A stretch of DNA of 64,000 nt from Tetrahymena elliotti 4EA (Eukaryota; Ciliophora; Oligohymenophorea; Hymenostomatida; Tetrahymenidae), in assembly GCA_000231825.2 (NCBI GenBank), contig JH720326.1:634156-698155 (forward strand), read 5' to 3'. Positions 1-13,900 of this stretch are shown one piece after another. The stretch's first letter is position 1, and each line of letters begins with the position of its first letter. The notes under the pieces were generated by a model. It saw nothing but the letters and a program-made list of their open reading frames with translations, made no database searches and had not been told where the DNA came from. Both the position numbers and the translations under genes were made by a program.

Positions 1-343
1 TCAAGAATTTGGCTTTTAATTTCAAATCATGAATAAATAAAAATGAATACCCTACTTCCTACTTGTTTATGTTTGTTTATATTTTTTAATTCTCAATATC
101 CTAAAACTTATCAAAATCAATTTTTAAATACTGTGCTAAATAAATAAATATTCAAATAAAATTAATAGACATTTTTTTTGAATTAAAAAAGATGAAAAGC
201 AAAAGAAATAAATTATTATTTTTTGAAAACAAAAGAAAAATTCTTCAATCATAAAATAGTAAGTAATATCTATCTGATACATTTTAAATTTAAAATAATA
301 CATAATGACCATAAATATGAATAAATTTTAAAGATTTCTATTT
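1..343. other. AT-rich 3' flank of the giant surface-protein gene
   Basis: No gene is recognised here. This is the sequence beyond the TGA stop of the minus-strand gene that ends at 344. It is almost pure A/T with short homopolymers, and no open frame shows protein-like composition. Confidence 0.5.
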
Positions 344-3300
344 TCATGAATTTAATTATTAGCTAAAAAATTGATAATTTTCTTCATTTGTTAAATTTGG
401 TTGGCTTTTAACTGAATTGAGCTAGAATATATTGTGGTTAGAGAAAGATTAAGTAGGACTCATCATAATTTAAATTTTTTTTTCATCTAAGTCTTCTTTA
501 ATAGGGTTTGAAACAAAACTTTAAAATTCAGATGATTCCACTTGTTATTATGAGATTTATTTCTATTAAGATTTCTTTTGAGGTCTATTTAATGCAGTAG
601 AATCTCCCTTAATTAATTAATGATTTGAAATATTATGGAATCTTTATTAGTAAAGTTAAAGTAATTGGTCTCTTTACTGCTGATTCTAATTATTTGTTTA
701 ATTTTGAGATACCAAATTTGAATTTTTTTAGATTTAATCTAAATTGTTTATTGCCTTTCTCCCAATTATTAAATATATGCTTTATCTCACTTGTTTCCAT
801 CTTAAATAGGTTTTAAACTCAATTTTATATCCTTTAATGATTTTTGAATAGTATCTATCAGATAAAATAAATTTTAAAACTGCTCTAAGTAATTTGCCAA
901 ATGAATTAAACTAATTATTCACTTGAAAATAACAAATAATTATGATAACTATTAAAATAAAAGTAATATGTAATATCTAGATTAAGACATCTAGAGTTTA
1001 ACTCTGATAGATAATACCAAATATTGAAAAAACCGAATTTAATATGAGGACGAGGATTGACAGCATTTCAAATATTTTTAAGTTTTTACATTTTTAAGGG
1101 CTTAATATTAGAATCAATTTATTGTAAGCAAATAAAAAAGTCATTCCTAAAAGATATGACAAGATTAAGTTATACCTGTAAAAAGTGAATAAAAGCACAA
1201 TAGTAACTTTAAAATATATTCTTACAAACTCCCAATAAAAAAACTGATGCTTAAATTCACCATAAAAAAAACCATACCTATAGATTGTATTAAAATTATA
1301 AAGGGAATCCTTCTTTTTTTTCAAATTTCTAAGAATTACCAAGGGAACGGTTGTCCAGAAAATTAATAAAGGAAGTGCAAGAACTCTTACAAAAATATTA
1401 TAATCTCTATCATCACAAGCTAATCTAAGATCTTCACTTACATAAGATTTTTTTCCAATTGTCCTGCAAATGAAAAGCTTTGATAACATAGTCACCTTAA
1501 TTTTTAAAAATTATTATTAGAATATAAAATATTTTAATTATAAATGTTACTTAATTTGGCTGGAAGAAAACGAAAATAAAGCCAAATATTATGTATTAAA
1601 GGTTTCTTGATATTCCTTTGATTTTCATGAAAATGAGCGCTCTAAGAAAAAAAATAAGTACTATTAAAAATAAACCAGGAGCTATTGCTTGAATGACTGT
1701 GATATATTGTAAATACCCAAACTATTCAAAAGACTTAATGCTTATCATACAATCTATACCCACTACGATTCCTGAAGAAGGTTAACCTACTGTTGTAGGG
1801 AAAAAAGATATTTATTGGAAGATAGAGTATTAAGAATCCTCAATCAAGACATTAGATAGTTGCAAATAGTTTATTAATATTTTTATGTAGAAATTTGATT
1901 GATTTCTTGTCTCGCTATAAGATATAGGAAGTAGTTTTAGTTTTCTGAGATAATAGCAAATTTGAATATGCTAAAAGCTCTTCATAAATATATGTACACT
2001 TACGATGAAGTAAAGTAAAAAGCAAATGATTAAAATAAAAATAAACCATTGATAGGTCTTTGCTTATGTGCATTCTAAGCATTAATATTGTTTATCGAAC
2101 ATTTTTGTATATCTTTTTCCAATCCAAACTTCTCCTAGATTATCACATGTTTCACATAATGGACCAGTATACCCCTCTTCACATCTTTATTCAGTTAGAG
2201 GATCTTCTTTGCACAAACTAGGATTATTAACACAATAAATTATCAAATCAGTTTACTTATTTTCTCTCCAATAACCATCTAATAAAACTATTTTGTTTCC
2301 CTCACAATTAGAAGCAGAATATGGACATTTCAAACATTACTAATTTTTTGATTTTGGTTCTTCTAGAGAATATGTCTCATCTTAGCAATAAAAGCATGTT
2401 GATATTACATTCGTAAAATATTTATTAATTTCTCCTACTTGGCAATTTCTAAATTCGATTTGTGCTAAAATCGGGAGGATACTTGGCTATACTACTTCAT
2501 TAATTAAAGAAGGCTTAATCTAATAATTAATTGATAAATTTTGATTTGACATCGGTATTGAAAGGATACTAAAATTATCCAAAACAAATTTATTTGACTA
2601 ACAATTAAATTTGTTATAATTAATAAAATTTTCGCCATTTACTATGATTTGTTCCACATTGCTGCTAACAATCTAAAAATAAAAACTCTTAATTTCCTCT
2701 ATGATACTTTAAGGATAGGCCTTTTGATGAACTTTCTCTACATCAAAACTGATTTATCTATCTTCTTGATCATATAAAGCAATCTCAATTCCTCCATTAT
2801 CACCACTCTTAAAATTTTGTATTTTTAATAACCCTGAATAAAGGTTTTATAATGAGTTATCAATTTAATTCTATACTTAGAAAGAACTTAATGAAGAATT
2901 ACTTTGTATAGTTATCCTTTAAGCAAAAGTAGCAAAATTGTCTCCATAAATTTAAGCCTTGTTTTTTTCAAATATTGAGGTTGCAATAACTTATTATACC
3001 CTTTCTTCTGAAGAAGAATAAATTCGAATACCACCTCCTATGCATGCTAAATTTTGACTTATCGAATTAGAGCTATCTATACTAATAATACCACTTTCTT
3101 GAGTGAAGTACAAAGCTCCACCACTAGATTAGGCTTAATTGAACATAAAAGTGCTTTAAGTTATGGTAACATTTTTATTTATCTTATAAAAATAGATCGC
3201 ACCACCATCAATGCTAGTATTGTTTATAAATTAGCTATTTTTTATTTAAACATATTCAGAATCCTTGATTTGTATATTAGCTTAATTTTTTAGAATTGTT

Positions 3301-6300
3301 AAGTATGAAAAATAAACATGTGTTGATAAAATTTATAGAACTGCCTAGAAATTAGATTGATTCTGATATTTATTATTGTTGATCATTGAATTTTAAAAAT
3401 AGATGTTATCTGTTTATAGATATTGTAAGCTATTTTCTAATTTAATTTCATTTGTAATAAAGAGAAATAATAGGTTTTCATTATTTTAGAAAATAATTTT
3501 TGTTATATTAGTTTGTTAGCATCCTGATATATAAAAGACATATGAATCACTTATGGAAGTTAGTAAAGCATTAGAATTAACTATATTGGCATTCTTTATT
3601 ATTACTTGATTAACATTTTGTATAGAAAATATTTATTTTACTAAAGATATTTGATCAATAAGTAAACCATCAATTACTAGCTTTTGAATTTTCTCAAACT
3701 TAAATAGGGTATTTTATAACTAGTTAATAAACTCAAAATTTTGGATTGTAAGATTGTAAAAATATATTTCTGTACAATTTTAAAAGTAAAAGAATGCTTC
3801 AAGTTAAATATTTGATTCATTCTAAAGAAGTCTTATCAATTTCTTTTAATTTTTGCTATTAATCTCTAAATTTTAAATTGTAACTAGAGTTAGATCAATA
3901 AAATTAAACTAAACTTGTTCCATGTTCGTTAGATTGTGAATTTAGATATTTTAGAATCTAACGTTTTATATTGATTGTGATAGATTTACATTCGTTTATT
4001 TTGTTTCGCCTTAATTACTTAAAGCAAAACTATATTATAGATTCTTAAGATTTAGGTCTGGTTTTGAAAATTAGGAGAAAATTTAGCTAGAAATCTCAAG
4101 CTTCATAAACTCACTTGCATTTGACTATGAAGAAATAATGAATTCTCCTACAGAAACAAGATTAGAATTTATATAATTTAAATTTCCATCATGCAGCATT
4201 AAAAAGTATTGCTTTTCATTTGAATTTCCTTCAGTTTATTCCATATTTTTCCAGTTAACAGAGGGTTAAACTGATTTTTAAATTTATGAAAGCTAGAGTT
4301 ATGTTGTAATATAGTCACGAACTTGAATAATTGTACTACATTTCAGCAAATTTTAACTCACTTATCCAGCTGTATATCTTTTGACAATAAAAGTATCTTA
4401 TGAAAAGATGGTAACTTAAAGTTATAAATCAATATTTTAAATCATATCTATGTCTAGAATTTATGGGATAGAAGTCACTACTTGATCTATCATAGTAAGA
4501 GTGTTTGTTGCTGAGTTATAAGAAAAAATTTCGAATTTATTCAAGAAGCATATTACAAAAAATTGCTCTAAATGAAATTTAAAAAATTTAATTTCATCAT
4601 AAGCACCATCTCTTCTTAAACTTTTTAAAAATAATAAAGATTCTCTATTATGGATATTAATTTGAAAGCTACATTAAAGAAAGATAAAATTTAAACTGAA
4701 TTGGATATAGCAATCATAGCTTTATGGGAAGCTTAAATAAGAGATTTCTAATTATTGGTTTGAGTAATTTATGGCAAAGATGAGCTTCTGTTACACAATA
4801 TTAGTAAATAATCTACTATTCACTTCATCTACTTCAAAAACACCTATTGTTCTATTAATCTATTGAGATACTATTTAATTTAAGTCAAATGCTCTATTTA
4901 TTTATCTAGTTTTAGTTGTAAATTGTTTAACAATTCCTGCATAAGAGCAAACCCAAAAGTAATTTTCTGTAGCAGTAATATATTGTATAGGAGTAGAGTC
5001 TATTGTTATTTATTTATGAGATAAAGATTTTTAATCATAAATTATACAGTCTCCTTAATTTAAACCTATTATAAAGAGGCTAGCCTATTCTATATGAATA
5101 TTGACTGTCATAATTTTTGGACTCCAAGAGGTTTTGTAGTTTTCTTTATTCTCCTTAAAATCATAATCAACTAAAGAACTATCTGAAGTTATAAAAACTC
5201 CTTAAAATAAGAACTACTAAAATTTATAACCAGTCACAAATTTCTTCTCATTAAAAGATGGGTTAGAAGGTTTAAACTGAGAATAAATATTAATTACATT
5301 TTTAAAGCTAACTACCAAAGTTTCGATGTTTTGAAGATAAATAATTTATTGAATATTATCTTAATCACTAAAATAATTTAGGTAAGAAAAGCTATTATAT
5401 TTGTAAGAATAAATAATATTGTTCGAATTGATAACATAAAACTAATTTTCAATAGAATTTTGACCGTTTATTTTAATAAACTGGTTTTATTTGTATTCTA
5501 AAATTTTCTTGAATGTCATATTAATATCTGCATAATTTATTTAGTAAATTTAGCTTGAACTATAGACAAAAATATTATTCATGTTATAATCTATGGAAAT
5601 ACCTTTTGGGAAGATATTTAATTCACTAAATTCATTCATTTTTAAAAGGCAATTTACATAAAAAGCATCCATATTAACACAATTTATATTTCCTGTATTA
5701 TCTAGATAAACTATTTGAAACAAAAATAAATCAAAGGATACGTCGACTACAATAGAAGGAGAATTTTATTCAAAAGTATCATTTATCTCTTAAACAACAC
5801 TGAAAGAATTCATGCTGTACACTGTTATTTAAGAAAATCTAGACAAGCTAGTCCAAATTAATAAATAATTAATTTCTGATAAGTATTTTATGCCATTAAT
5901 TTACCCACCTCTTGAAACAAATTAGTTTTACATTTATAATGTCTTCCTATCCAAGAAATTTGTATCTATTTTATTAAAATATTTAAAACAAAAGGTAAAA
6001 TTTTTAGAAAATAATCTTAAAAGTGTTAAAAATGTTATCAAATTGTTTATTTTGGTTCTTGAAGTTTAGAAATAATTAATTAAATAATTAAAAGTTAATT
6101 TAAGTAAAATTTTACATCCAGAATTAACTATGGCTAAATAGGTCCCAAGTATTTATACCTATGAAATATTAATCTCTAAATTTATTTATTTACTTCTATT
6201 CATTCCTACCAAATCATAAATGTAAAGGATATTATTATAAAGGAAAAGATGATTCATTTCTTCATCTATAAAGATTTTATAAAACCCATTTAATAATTTA

Positions 6301-9300
6301 TTTTTAATTTATGCTATGATTGAAAGATTAGATTTATTTAAAATCATGAGAGTGCCATCTTATAATTTACAGTAATAATATACTGAGGAGCTTAAAACTA
6401 ATTATGGTAAATTAGTAGAAGTATAGTGGCTATTTTCATTAAATTTTTCTGTCAAATCGAGATTTAATTACATTATTTTACTGCCAAAAACAGTAATGAA
6501 ATTATTTTCTAAAAAATATGCATTTAAATTGGTTAATTTATTATAAGAAAATAGTGTATCAGTTTACAAATTTTTCAAAATAAGAGATTTTGACTTAAAT
6601 GCTATAAAAATTTACTACTAAGAGAATAATTAAAATCCTTAAACGTATTCTTATTCTTAGTCATTAAGAGTTATTTCTTCTATCAGCATATTGTTATTTA
6701 AGTTATAAATTTTGATTTTTTTTGAAATTACAAAGTATCTTCCTGAAAAAAAATCTTAAATGACATTTATTATTTCATCTTAAGAGTATGTTTAGATGAG
6801 TTAAGAATAGGAATTTATAATTGGCACCACTCCTAAATAACCACTTTCTAAGCCAATATAATTGTAAGAAAGGTCTTGGTATACATAATTCGATGCTTAA
6901 TTCTCATTGTTTATTGATAAAGTAGAATAAAAAATATTAGATCTAGTTGTAGGAAAGTACCTAAACATATTATAGAGAGTAAAATAAGCTAGAGGCATAA
7001 TAATCGTTATCTGGTAACATTTTACTTTACCTAAGTTATCATAAATCACTATAGGCTCCATAATTTTTGTTCCAGAAACAAGACTTACTACAAGATTTGA
7101 AGATTAAGAATCTTTATCTACAGAATAAATTTAATAAGGCTCTGAGATCGTTAATTAAGAACTTATTCCAAAGATAAAATATGATGGGTCTAAAGGATTT
7201 ACTAATGAAAAATTAATATCGATTGCTTCTTGAAGAGGAATTTAAGTAACCTTTAAAATTAAATTTAATTCTTAATCAAAAATAAAAAAACTTTGATTAG
7301 AATCAAATACCAATACCTCAAATTAGTAATTTATTTATTATTAAATTAATATTGAGAAGTACTTTATTTTGGCTAATTATATAGCGCTTTAAGAGAATTA
7401 ATATTAATACAATAAAGTTATTTAAGAGTCTGGCTCAGCTTAGGTGGGATCAAGTTAATAAATGCTGATTTCGTTTACTGTTTGAATAATGATCTATAAG
7501 TTATTTAAGAGAAATATCATTTAAAGATGAGAAAATAAATAGCTTTGTTAAATTATTATTAATTTATTTAAATTCTTGTCAATTAAATTAAAATTATAGT
7601 CATAAATCAGCACAGCTCTATCTTCTCTACAACTTATGAACTCAGATGTTAGAAAAGAATGTTATTTTTGGATTGTATGTAAAATAACACCAATAGAGGC
7701 ATCAAATATTACTATTCTAGTATCTAAATGAGCTATAACATATGTTGAAGTAAACCTATGTAACATTAAACATTGCTCACCTTAAACTTAAAGTTAAAAT
7801 CTAAAATTTATCTTATATTTATGCATATTGTCCCAAATAAGTATAAACCCATCATCAGAGCAGCTTATTATTAAATTTAAGTCCTCTAATACCAAAATAT
7901 CATTAATTATAGCTGTATTAGTTATTGGAAGATTTTAAAATGGGGAGAAAATAAATTAATCATTTTATTCAGAATTATTTTTTATTCTATTAATAAATTG
8001 AAAGTCATCATAGCCTAATAAGGCTAAATAAATCTCTGAAAAATCATTTGTATGTAGCACATTCAGAATATTAAATTCAACTCGGTAAATTGGAATGATT
8101 TCAGATTATTTAAAATTTACTAACTGGTTATTGTCGTCTTATTTATCAATATAAATTTTTAGTTGTTATGAATTGAGTAGAATATAAAGCTCATTTTATT
8201 TGAGGCTGATCTAAATTAATTAAAAATCAATAATTTATTCATCATTCTGTTAATTTATATTTTAAACCAACTCATCATTATTATAAATCACTAAGGAATT
8301 CGGAAAAACCACTGCAAAAAGCTACTTTGAATTGCTATGGTTAATGAGCTAGAGCTTAGAAGGTTATTAATTTGTTTTAATGAGAGTTATACTAACTTAG
8401 TCACATCTTATAATTCCAGAAGTATTGGCTAGGAGAAAATAAAATATTTTATTTTCCTCGATGTAAATGATATCTAAAATATTATTATTAGAAATATTGG
8501 CTTAAGCAAGATCACATGTGATTAAATTTTATATTTTCATTTCTTAATTTAGATCCATTTTTAAATTGAGCACTTCTATCACTTGATTTGCTTTTAATAT
8601 AATGAAATCTTAAATAACGAAATAACTACTACTGTTATATGATATTTATAAAGGCTCTATAGAAGAAATAAAACTTTTAGTTTACAGTTTAATAAAAGGG
8701 TAAATATACATTATAGAGAGCTCTAAATCAAAAGTTAATAAACATCCTGTTTGAGAATCTGATAAGACAATAACACTATCAAATATTACTTTGCCTAATT
8801 AAACTTAAAGTACTGTTGTTTAAATATTGAGATTTGGATCCCATAGCATGATATGGTTATCGCTTCTAAATAAGAAAATTTCTTCATTGAATATTTACCA
8901 TTTTACTACATTATCCCCATATTATATGGACTATTTTAACTCCCCATCAGATTTTTAAATATAATCAGCCACCTAATTATAGAACACTATCAAGTAGTTA
9001 GATTAAAATAAAATAATCTGCTAAGCGCCTCCTTATCTTAAAGTTGAGCTTGTTTTAAAAAAATATTCTGATGAGCACTGTTAAAGTTGTTAGCAAACAT
9101 GATCTTAAGTATTTTTGAAATAAGAATTTTAGCAAATTGAAACGCATTAATCGTACTTGTTTCCTTATGAATCTTAAAAAACTTAATTTGCCAGCTAATC
9201 TTTGCATTAAGTGAAGACGCAAATATTTTTTAAAGGATCATAAGAAAATCCTTATTCACACTAAATACAAGAGAGAGGGTTGCTGCATATTAAGCAGTTC

Positions 9301-9383
9301 TAGATGCATTCCTAACATTTTACTAAATTTTTAATTATTTAAAATAAAATGCTTAAGCTTAATATTATCTTTAGTCCTTTCAT
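344..9383 (-). CDS. Giant Cys-rich/beta-repeat multi-pass surface protein
   Basis: Starts at ATG 9383 with a signal peptide (MKGLKIILSLSILFQ...), followed by a Cys-rich furin/EGF-like stretch (CIQNCLICSNPLSCIQCEQGF) at about 9330-9070. Propeller-like beta repeats then fill roughly 9.0-6 kb. The 4.5-2.6 kb part has parallel-beta-helix-like motifs such as GGGIRIYSS followed by NKAQIYGDNFAT. At 2.46-2.05 kb an EGF-like module reads LLDGYWRE ... CEEGYTGPLCETCD. A polytopic membrane region and a Gln-rich cytosolic tail run to TGA 346-344. One intron is clear at 1496-1550 (the frame continues PNQ|VTML); another is likely near 6.0-6.1 kb. The architecture matches the large family of ciliate 'putative transmembrane proteins', whose role is unknown; a surface sensor or adhesin is inference. 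Exact introns in the middle were not all resolved. Confidence 0.8.
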
Positions 9384-10273
9384 TCTTAAGGATATATCAG
9401 TCCTGTTTCTACCTAAATATTATCGAAGTAAATTTAATTATTACGCTGATTAAGTTTTTACAAAATACAATCCCAAAATTCTTCTATTTACCTTATATTT
9501 ACAATCAATTAATTAATATATGATTAAATGATGATTCAAAATAAGTTTTTTTTATTAAAAGTTCCTTTCAAAGCATGAATAAAAATAAGTATTCAAGATA
9601 TGTTAAATTGTTACGAGATCATGTTACTCTTAAAAATACTCTACTTTTGTTATGACTTTTATTGTTATTACTAATTATTGTTAGTTAGTTAGTTAATTGA
9701 CTCATGAATATATTAATTTTTGATAAGCTATTAATAATAGTCTGAATCCTAATTCAATCTAAAATATCTTTATCTTTAAATGAGCTACTTGACAAAATTA
9801 ATTTGAGTTATTTTAAATTTATCGATAAACAAAATTGCCATTAATTAATTTTAATAGATTTAAAATAATTATTTTATGATAATTTTTTATGTCAAATAAA
9901 TAATATCTTTGTGTAAAATATTTTTAAGGTTACTCTTTTCATTTTTATGAAATTTTGTAATTTAAATAATACTAAAATTTTGAAGATAGATTAAAAACAT
10001 TTATTTAGTTCATAATTAATAATCCTCAGATATATTTTCTATTTCGAAGTGGCTAAAAATTAAAAAAAATAATTCTTGAAAAAAAACAGTAAAAAATTTA
10101 TATTTTTTTAAAATATTTTGGAAAAAATTAAGCAAGTTGTAAAAGAAAATTTTAAATTAACTAAAAGTTTTAAATTTCAAAACCTCTCTTCTTTTACTTG
10201 ATTCTTTGGAATTAGAGAAAATTTTTTTGAGTGAATTTAAAAAAACATTTTTGCATTTTAAGCATTTAAAGTT
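9384..10273. other. Intergenic AT-rich spacer
   Basis: Spacer between the start of the giant surface-protein gene and the stop of the next minus-strand gene. It should hold the promoter and 5' leader of the former. I see no gene, tRNA-like box or long repeat. Confidence 0.5.
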
Positions 10274-10910
10274 TCATGTAACCGTTAAATTTTTAACCCT
10301 AGTGTTATCAATCATGCCCCACAAAGATACCTTTAATAGGAATATATCTAATTTTTGATACATTTCTTCAGGTGACTTACCTTATTTAAAAATGTATTAT
10401 ATATAAGTATCTACCTATTTATTTTGGCGCATGGTGTATTATTATTTAAATAAATATTTAAAAATAGATATTCTGAAAATAAATTTGTAAAACGCAATAT
10501 TAAAAAATTAACCTTTCTGTTCTTTTTAATTACCTATAGCTCTATATTCTTATGTTTCTAAAAAATCACTAAATATGCTATCAATTTCAGGTTGCTACCT
10601 TGTGAAATTTTATTGTTTCTTGGCTTGTTCATTTATATTTTAATTATCTAAAAAGGTAATATCATCTTATTCATCACTCAAACATTTAGATGTATTTTTA
10701 CTATTTTAAAATATAATCAATTTTTTTTTGAAAATAAAGAAATAAAATATATTACCTTTTTAAGCTATCTTCTGCAATTCTACTTTCAATCTTTTAGTTG
10801 GCTAAGCAGGCTAACCTAATTAATTGCTTTTTTTTTGAATTTATCTCTTTTAATTCTTTTATCTACTTTTAAAGAATTTCTATCTATTATTTTAAAGAAT
10901 CAGTATTCAT
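10274..10910 (-). CDS. Small coiled-coil protein, 149 aa, three exons
   Basis: Predicted exons are 10910-10756, 10700-10513 and 10380-10274. All junctions are GT...AG and the exon lengths sum to exactly 150 codons including TGA. Residues about 1-48 form a Lys/Glu/Gln coiled coil (MNTDSLKQQIEILQKQIKEL...). The middle is polar (LSDEQDDITFLDNQ), and the C-terminus is compact and more hydrophobic (SPEEMYQKLDIFLL...WGMIDN). I do not recognise the family. The start lies only 72 nt downstream of the CEP164 stop on the same strand, so it could alternatively be misjoined 3' exons of that gene; the intervening in-frame TGA argues for two genes. Confidence 0.6.
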
Positions 10911-10982
10911 TTTATAACTTTTTAAATTTTTTCAAAAATGTATTTTGTATATTATTAAATTAATTATAAAATTTTTGCTTGA

Positions 10983-13900
10983 TCATTTGTTTGTTAAATT
11001 GAATTTTCCTCTGAGGAAAATATTATAATAAATTATTAAAAAGGGGGAGAATTATTTTTAAAATTTATTAAAAATGAATAAAAAAATTAACTAAATTGAT
11101 AATAAATCAAAAATAGATAAATTTAAGTTTACCTTTTGAGTAGCCTCCCCTATCTTTTGTTTTTTTGAATACCTTGTTAGGCATTTTTGTGATTTTGTTT
11201 TAACTCTTTGCTTTAGTTATTTCTTTTTCTTCAAATTTGAAGTTTAAGTATTTATTTCTTTAAAATTATAAAAAAAGTTTGTAATAAGTTTCGAAAATTT
11301 AACTAATTTATTTTTTAGTAAATTCCTTTATGATTTAAACCAACCATTTATTTTATGATAATTTTTTATTTTGTAATAATTTTCAATGTAGATTTGGATA
11401 TGAGTAAGTATTTAAGAAATTAATTTCATTTTTTTGTTTAATTTCTGATTATTTTTTATGATCTTGAGTACATTTGCATTATTAATCAACTTTTTTGTAT
11501 AAAATAAATTTATTTGATATTTCTTCATTTAGTGAATTAGCAAATAGGTTTTTTAATAAAATTTAGTTTAGAAGAATTAAGAATAGTTAATTGTATTGAT
11601 ATTTAGATTTAATATATTTATAATAATAATGTACAATTATATAAATATATCATTAATTTTAATAAAAAGTATTTTTAGTAATTTTAATATCTTTAATCTT
11701 TTTAACTATTTCAATTAATTGTGTATTTTGAGAGGAGGTCTTGGTAGTGCTTCATTTTTCCTTAAATATATACCTAAAAGATGAATAAATTAATTTAAAT
11801 TATTTATTAAATATTGAATATAAAAAAGAAATTACTTCTTGACTAATTTTATTGTATTTGTTTGGTGGCTGGAGTGATTGATATTTAGTTGAAATAATCC
11901 TCTACTAAAAGCTTTGATTAACTTGTTTAAAATCATCATCATTATTTTCTTCCCATGAGGAATTATGTTCCATTTAATCTTAGTCACTTTATTGAGTAAT
12001 ACCTTCTTCTTCTTATTCATCTAGCTCATATTCTTAAAAGCTTAATCCATTGTTATATGGGAATTTTTATTGTAAAGAAGAATATTTATTTTTAGATCTA
12101 TTTATATTGTATTATTCTTGATATTATTTTCTTTATGGAGGATAAGGCTGTTGTTAAAGAATTTCATAATTAAAATGATTAAATGATGTTGAATGTTTCT
12201 AGCTTTCTTCTCTTGATATGTATTTATATTCTTCATACATACTTTCAATTTCATCTAAATTTTATTGAAATTAAATAAATAAATAAATGAAAAACGAAAT
12301 AAAAGAAATAAATAAATACCTTCTTCATCTGGGTTGCTCATTGTTTCTAATTTAATTTAAATATTGTCAAGTATTCTTTTCTTTTAATTCAACTCCAATT
12401 CTTTCTTTTGTAAATTTATTTTTTGATTTTCTTACCCAACAAGTTTTTATTTTAAAACTTTTTCTGCATTTTTCACTGTGTTTTATCTTTAATTTGTTGA
12501 ATAAATATTTTAATTAAAATAAAAGAAAAATTTTACATATTCCTTGATAAATCATGCAATAAGAATTCATTTTATCCTTTTTTCAAACTTTTGATTTCTT
12601 CTTTCGTGTTTTAAATTTAATGATTGAGTATTTCTTTGTCTTTTCTGACCCCATCAGATTCTAATTTTAGTTTTTCAAATTCTAGTGACATAATAGTCTT
12701 CCAGTCTTTTCTTAGCTAATAAAAGAATGTTTGGTTTGCAGCTTTATAGCTTTAAACTGATTAATTATGACTATTTATTCTGCTACTTTCCCCAAATCTA
12801 TTTAACTGAATAGTTCCCTAATTGCTTGGAGTGACAATCCTCTTATTAGCAAAATCATCTAAAGATAATTCTCTGTTTTTAAGATGAAGAGGAACCAAGG
12901 GAGGAATTTATTTTTAGTTATTCTTTCTCTTTTACTCATTTGCCTTTTTAAACAAAAATAAAAAATATTCATTCATTTATTTATCTTTTAAAATATTTAT
13001 TTACAATAACTTGGTTTTTAATCATCTCTAATTGCTATTTAAGTTAACTGATTTAATCTTCTTTGGATACTCTATCTTGTTAAGTTTAAAATTCTTGTCT
13101 TCTAGAATCTTAGTAAAAGCCTTACTAACTTTGACTTTAGTAAGCTCTATCATAAGAAGAATATCTTTTTTACTATTAAAACTAAGAACTTTCGAATTGA
13201 GAGTGTCTTTTTCTATGGAATGGTTCTTCTTCATTATTTTGAAATGTTTATTTTGGAGGTATTGATGCATAATTATCAACTTAAGGTCTATGAATTTCAT
13301 CTAGTTTTTGTTCAATAACTTTTTTTAATTATTAAAGTTGTTCTTTTTCTTTAGACATAGCTGAATTCTATTCATTTTCGTTATTCCTTGAAACAAGCAA
13401 TCCTTTCTTGATCAAATTTATATCTTTGCTTTTTAAAATATCACCTTCTGAATAATTAGTGTAGTTAGTTTGATGAACATTTTTATGATCACTTTGAATT
13501 TGAATCAGATCATCTTTCAATTTACTTACTTTTTCAATCAATTACTGCTCCCTTCTTTCCTAATTTCAAATAAATTCAACAATTAATAAATCAATAAAAT
13601 AATTAAAATAATCAATAAATTCATAGAAAGCAAATGCATAGTAAATTTACATTAGATAGATAAAAAGATTAAATTAAATAACTTATAATAAAAAAAAGAA
13701 ATAAATAGTAAGTAGATGTTTTATTTACCTGTGCTTATACATTTTATGAAGTAGGGATGCTAAGCTAATTTTATTCTTGTAATAATTTTTAATACTCTTA
13801 TAGCTTTTCTTGTATTTAATTTTAAAGACCTGATAAATTTTCTTTGTCTACATCAATTTATTCTGATGTAAGTTTAATTTAATTATTTTATTACTAAATG

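Noticed and set aside
11336..11350. Match to the Tetrahymena chromosome breakage sequence core (TAAACCAACC)
   Set aside because: The first 10 bases fit but the last five (ATTTA instead of TCTTT, from memory of the consensus) do not, and it lies within a predicted intron of the CEP164 gene, so breakage is unlikely.
13028..13300. Minus- and plus-strand open stretches within the CEP164 gene
   Set aside because: The reading EQKLDEIHRPQVDNYASIPP in the adjacent minus frame continues the CEP164 protein, so these are shadows.
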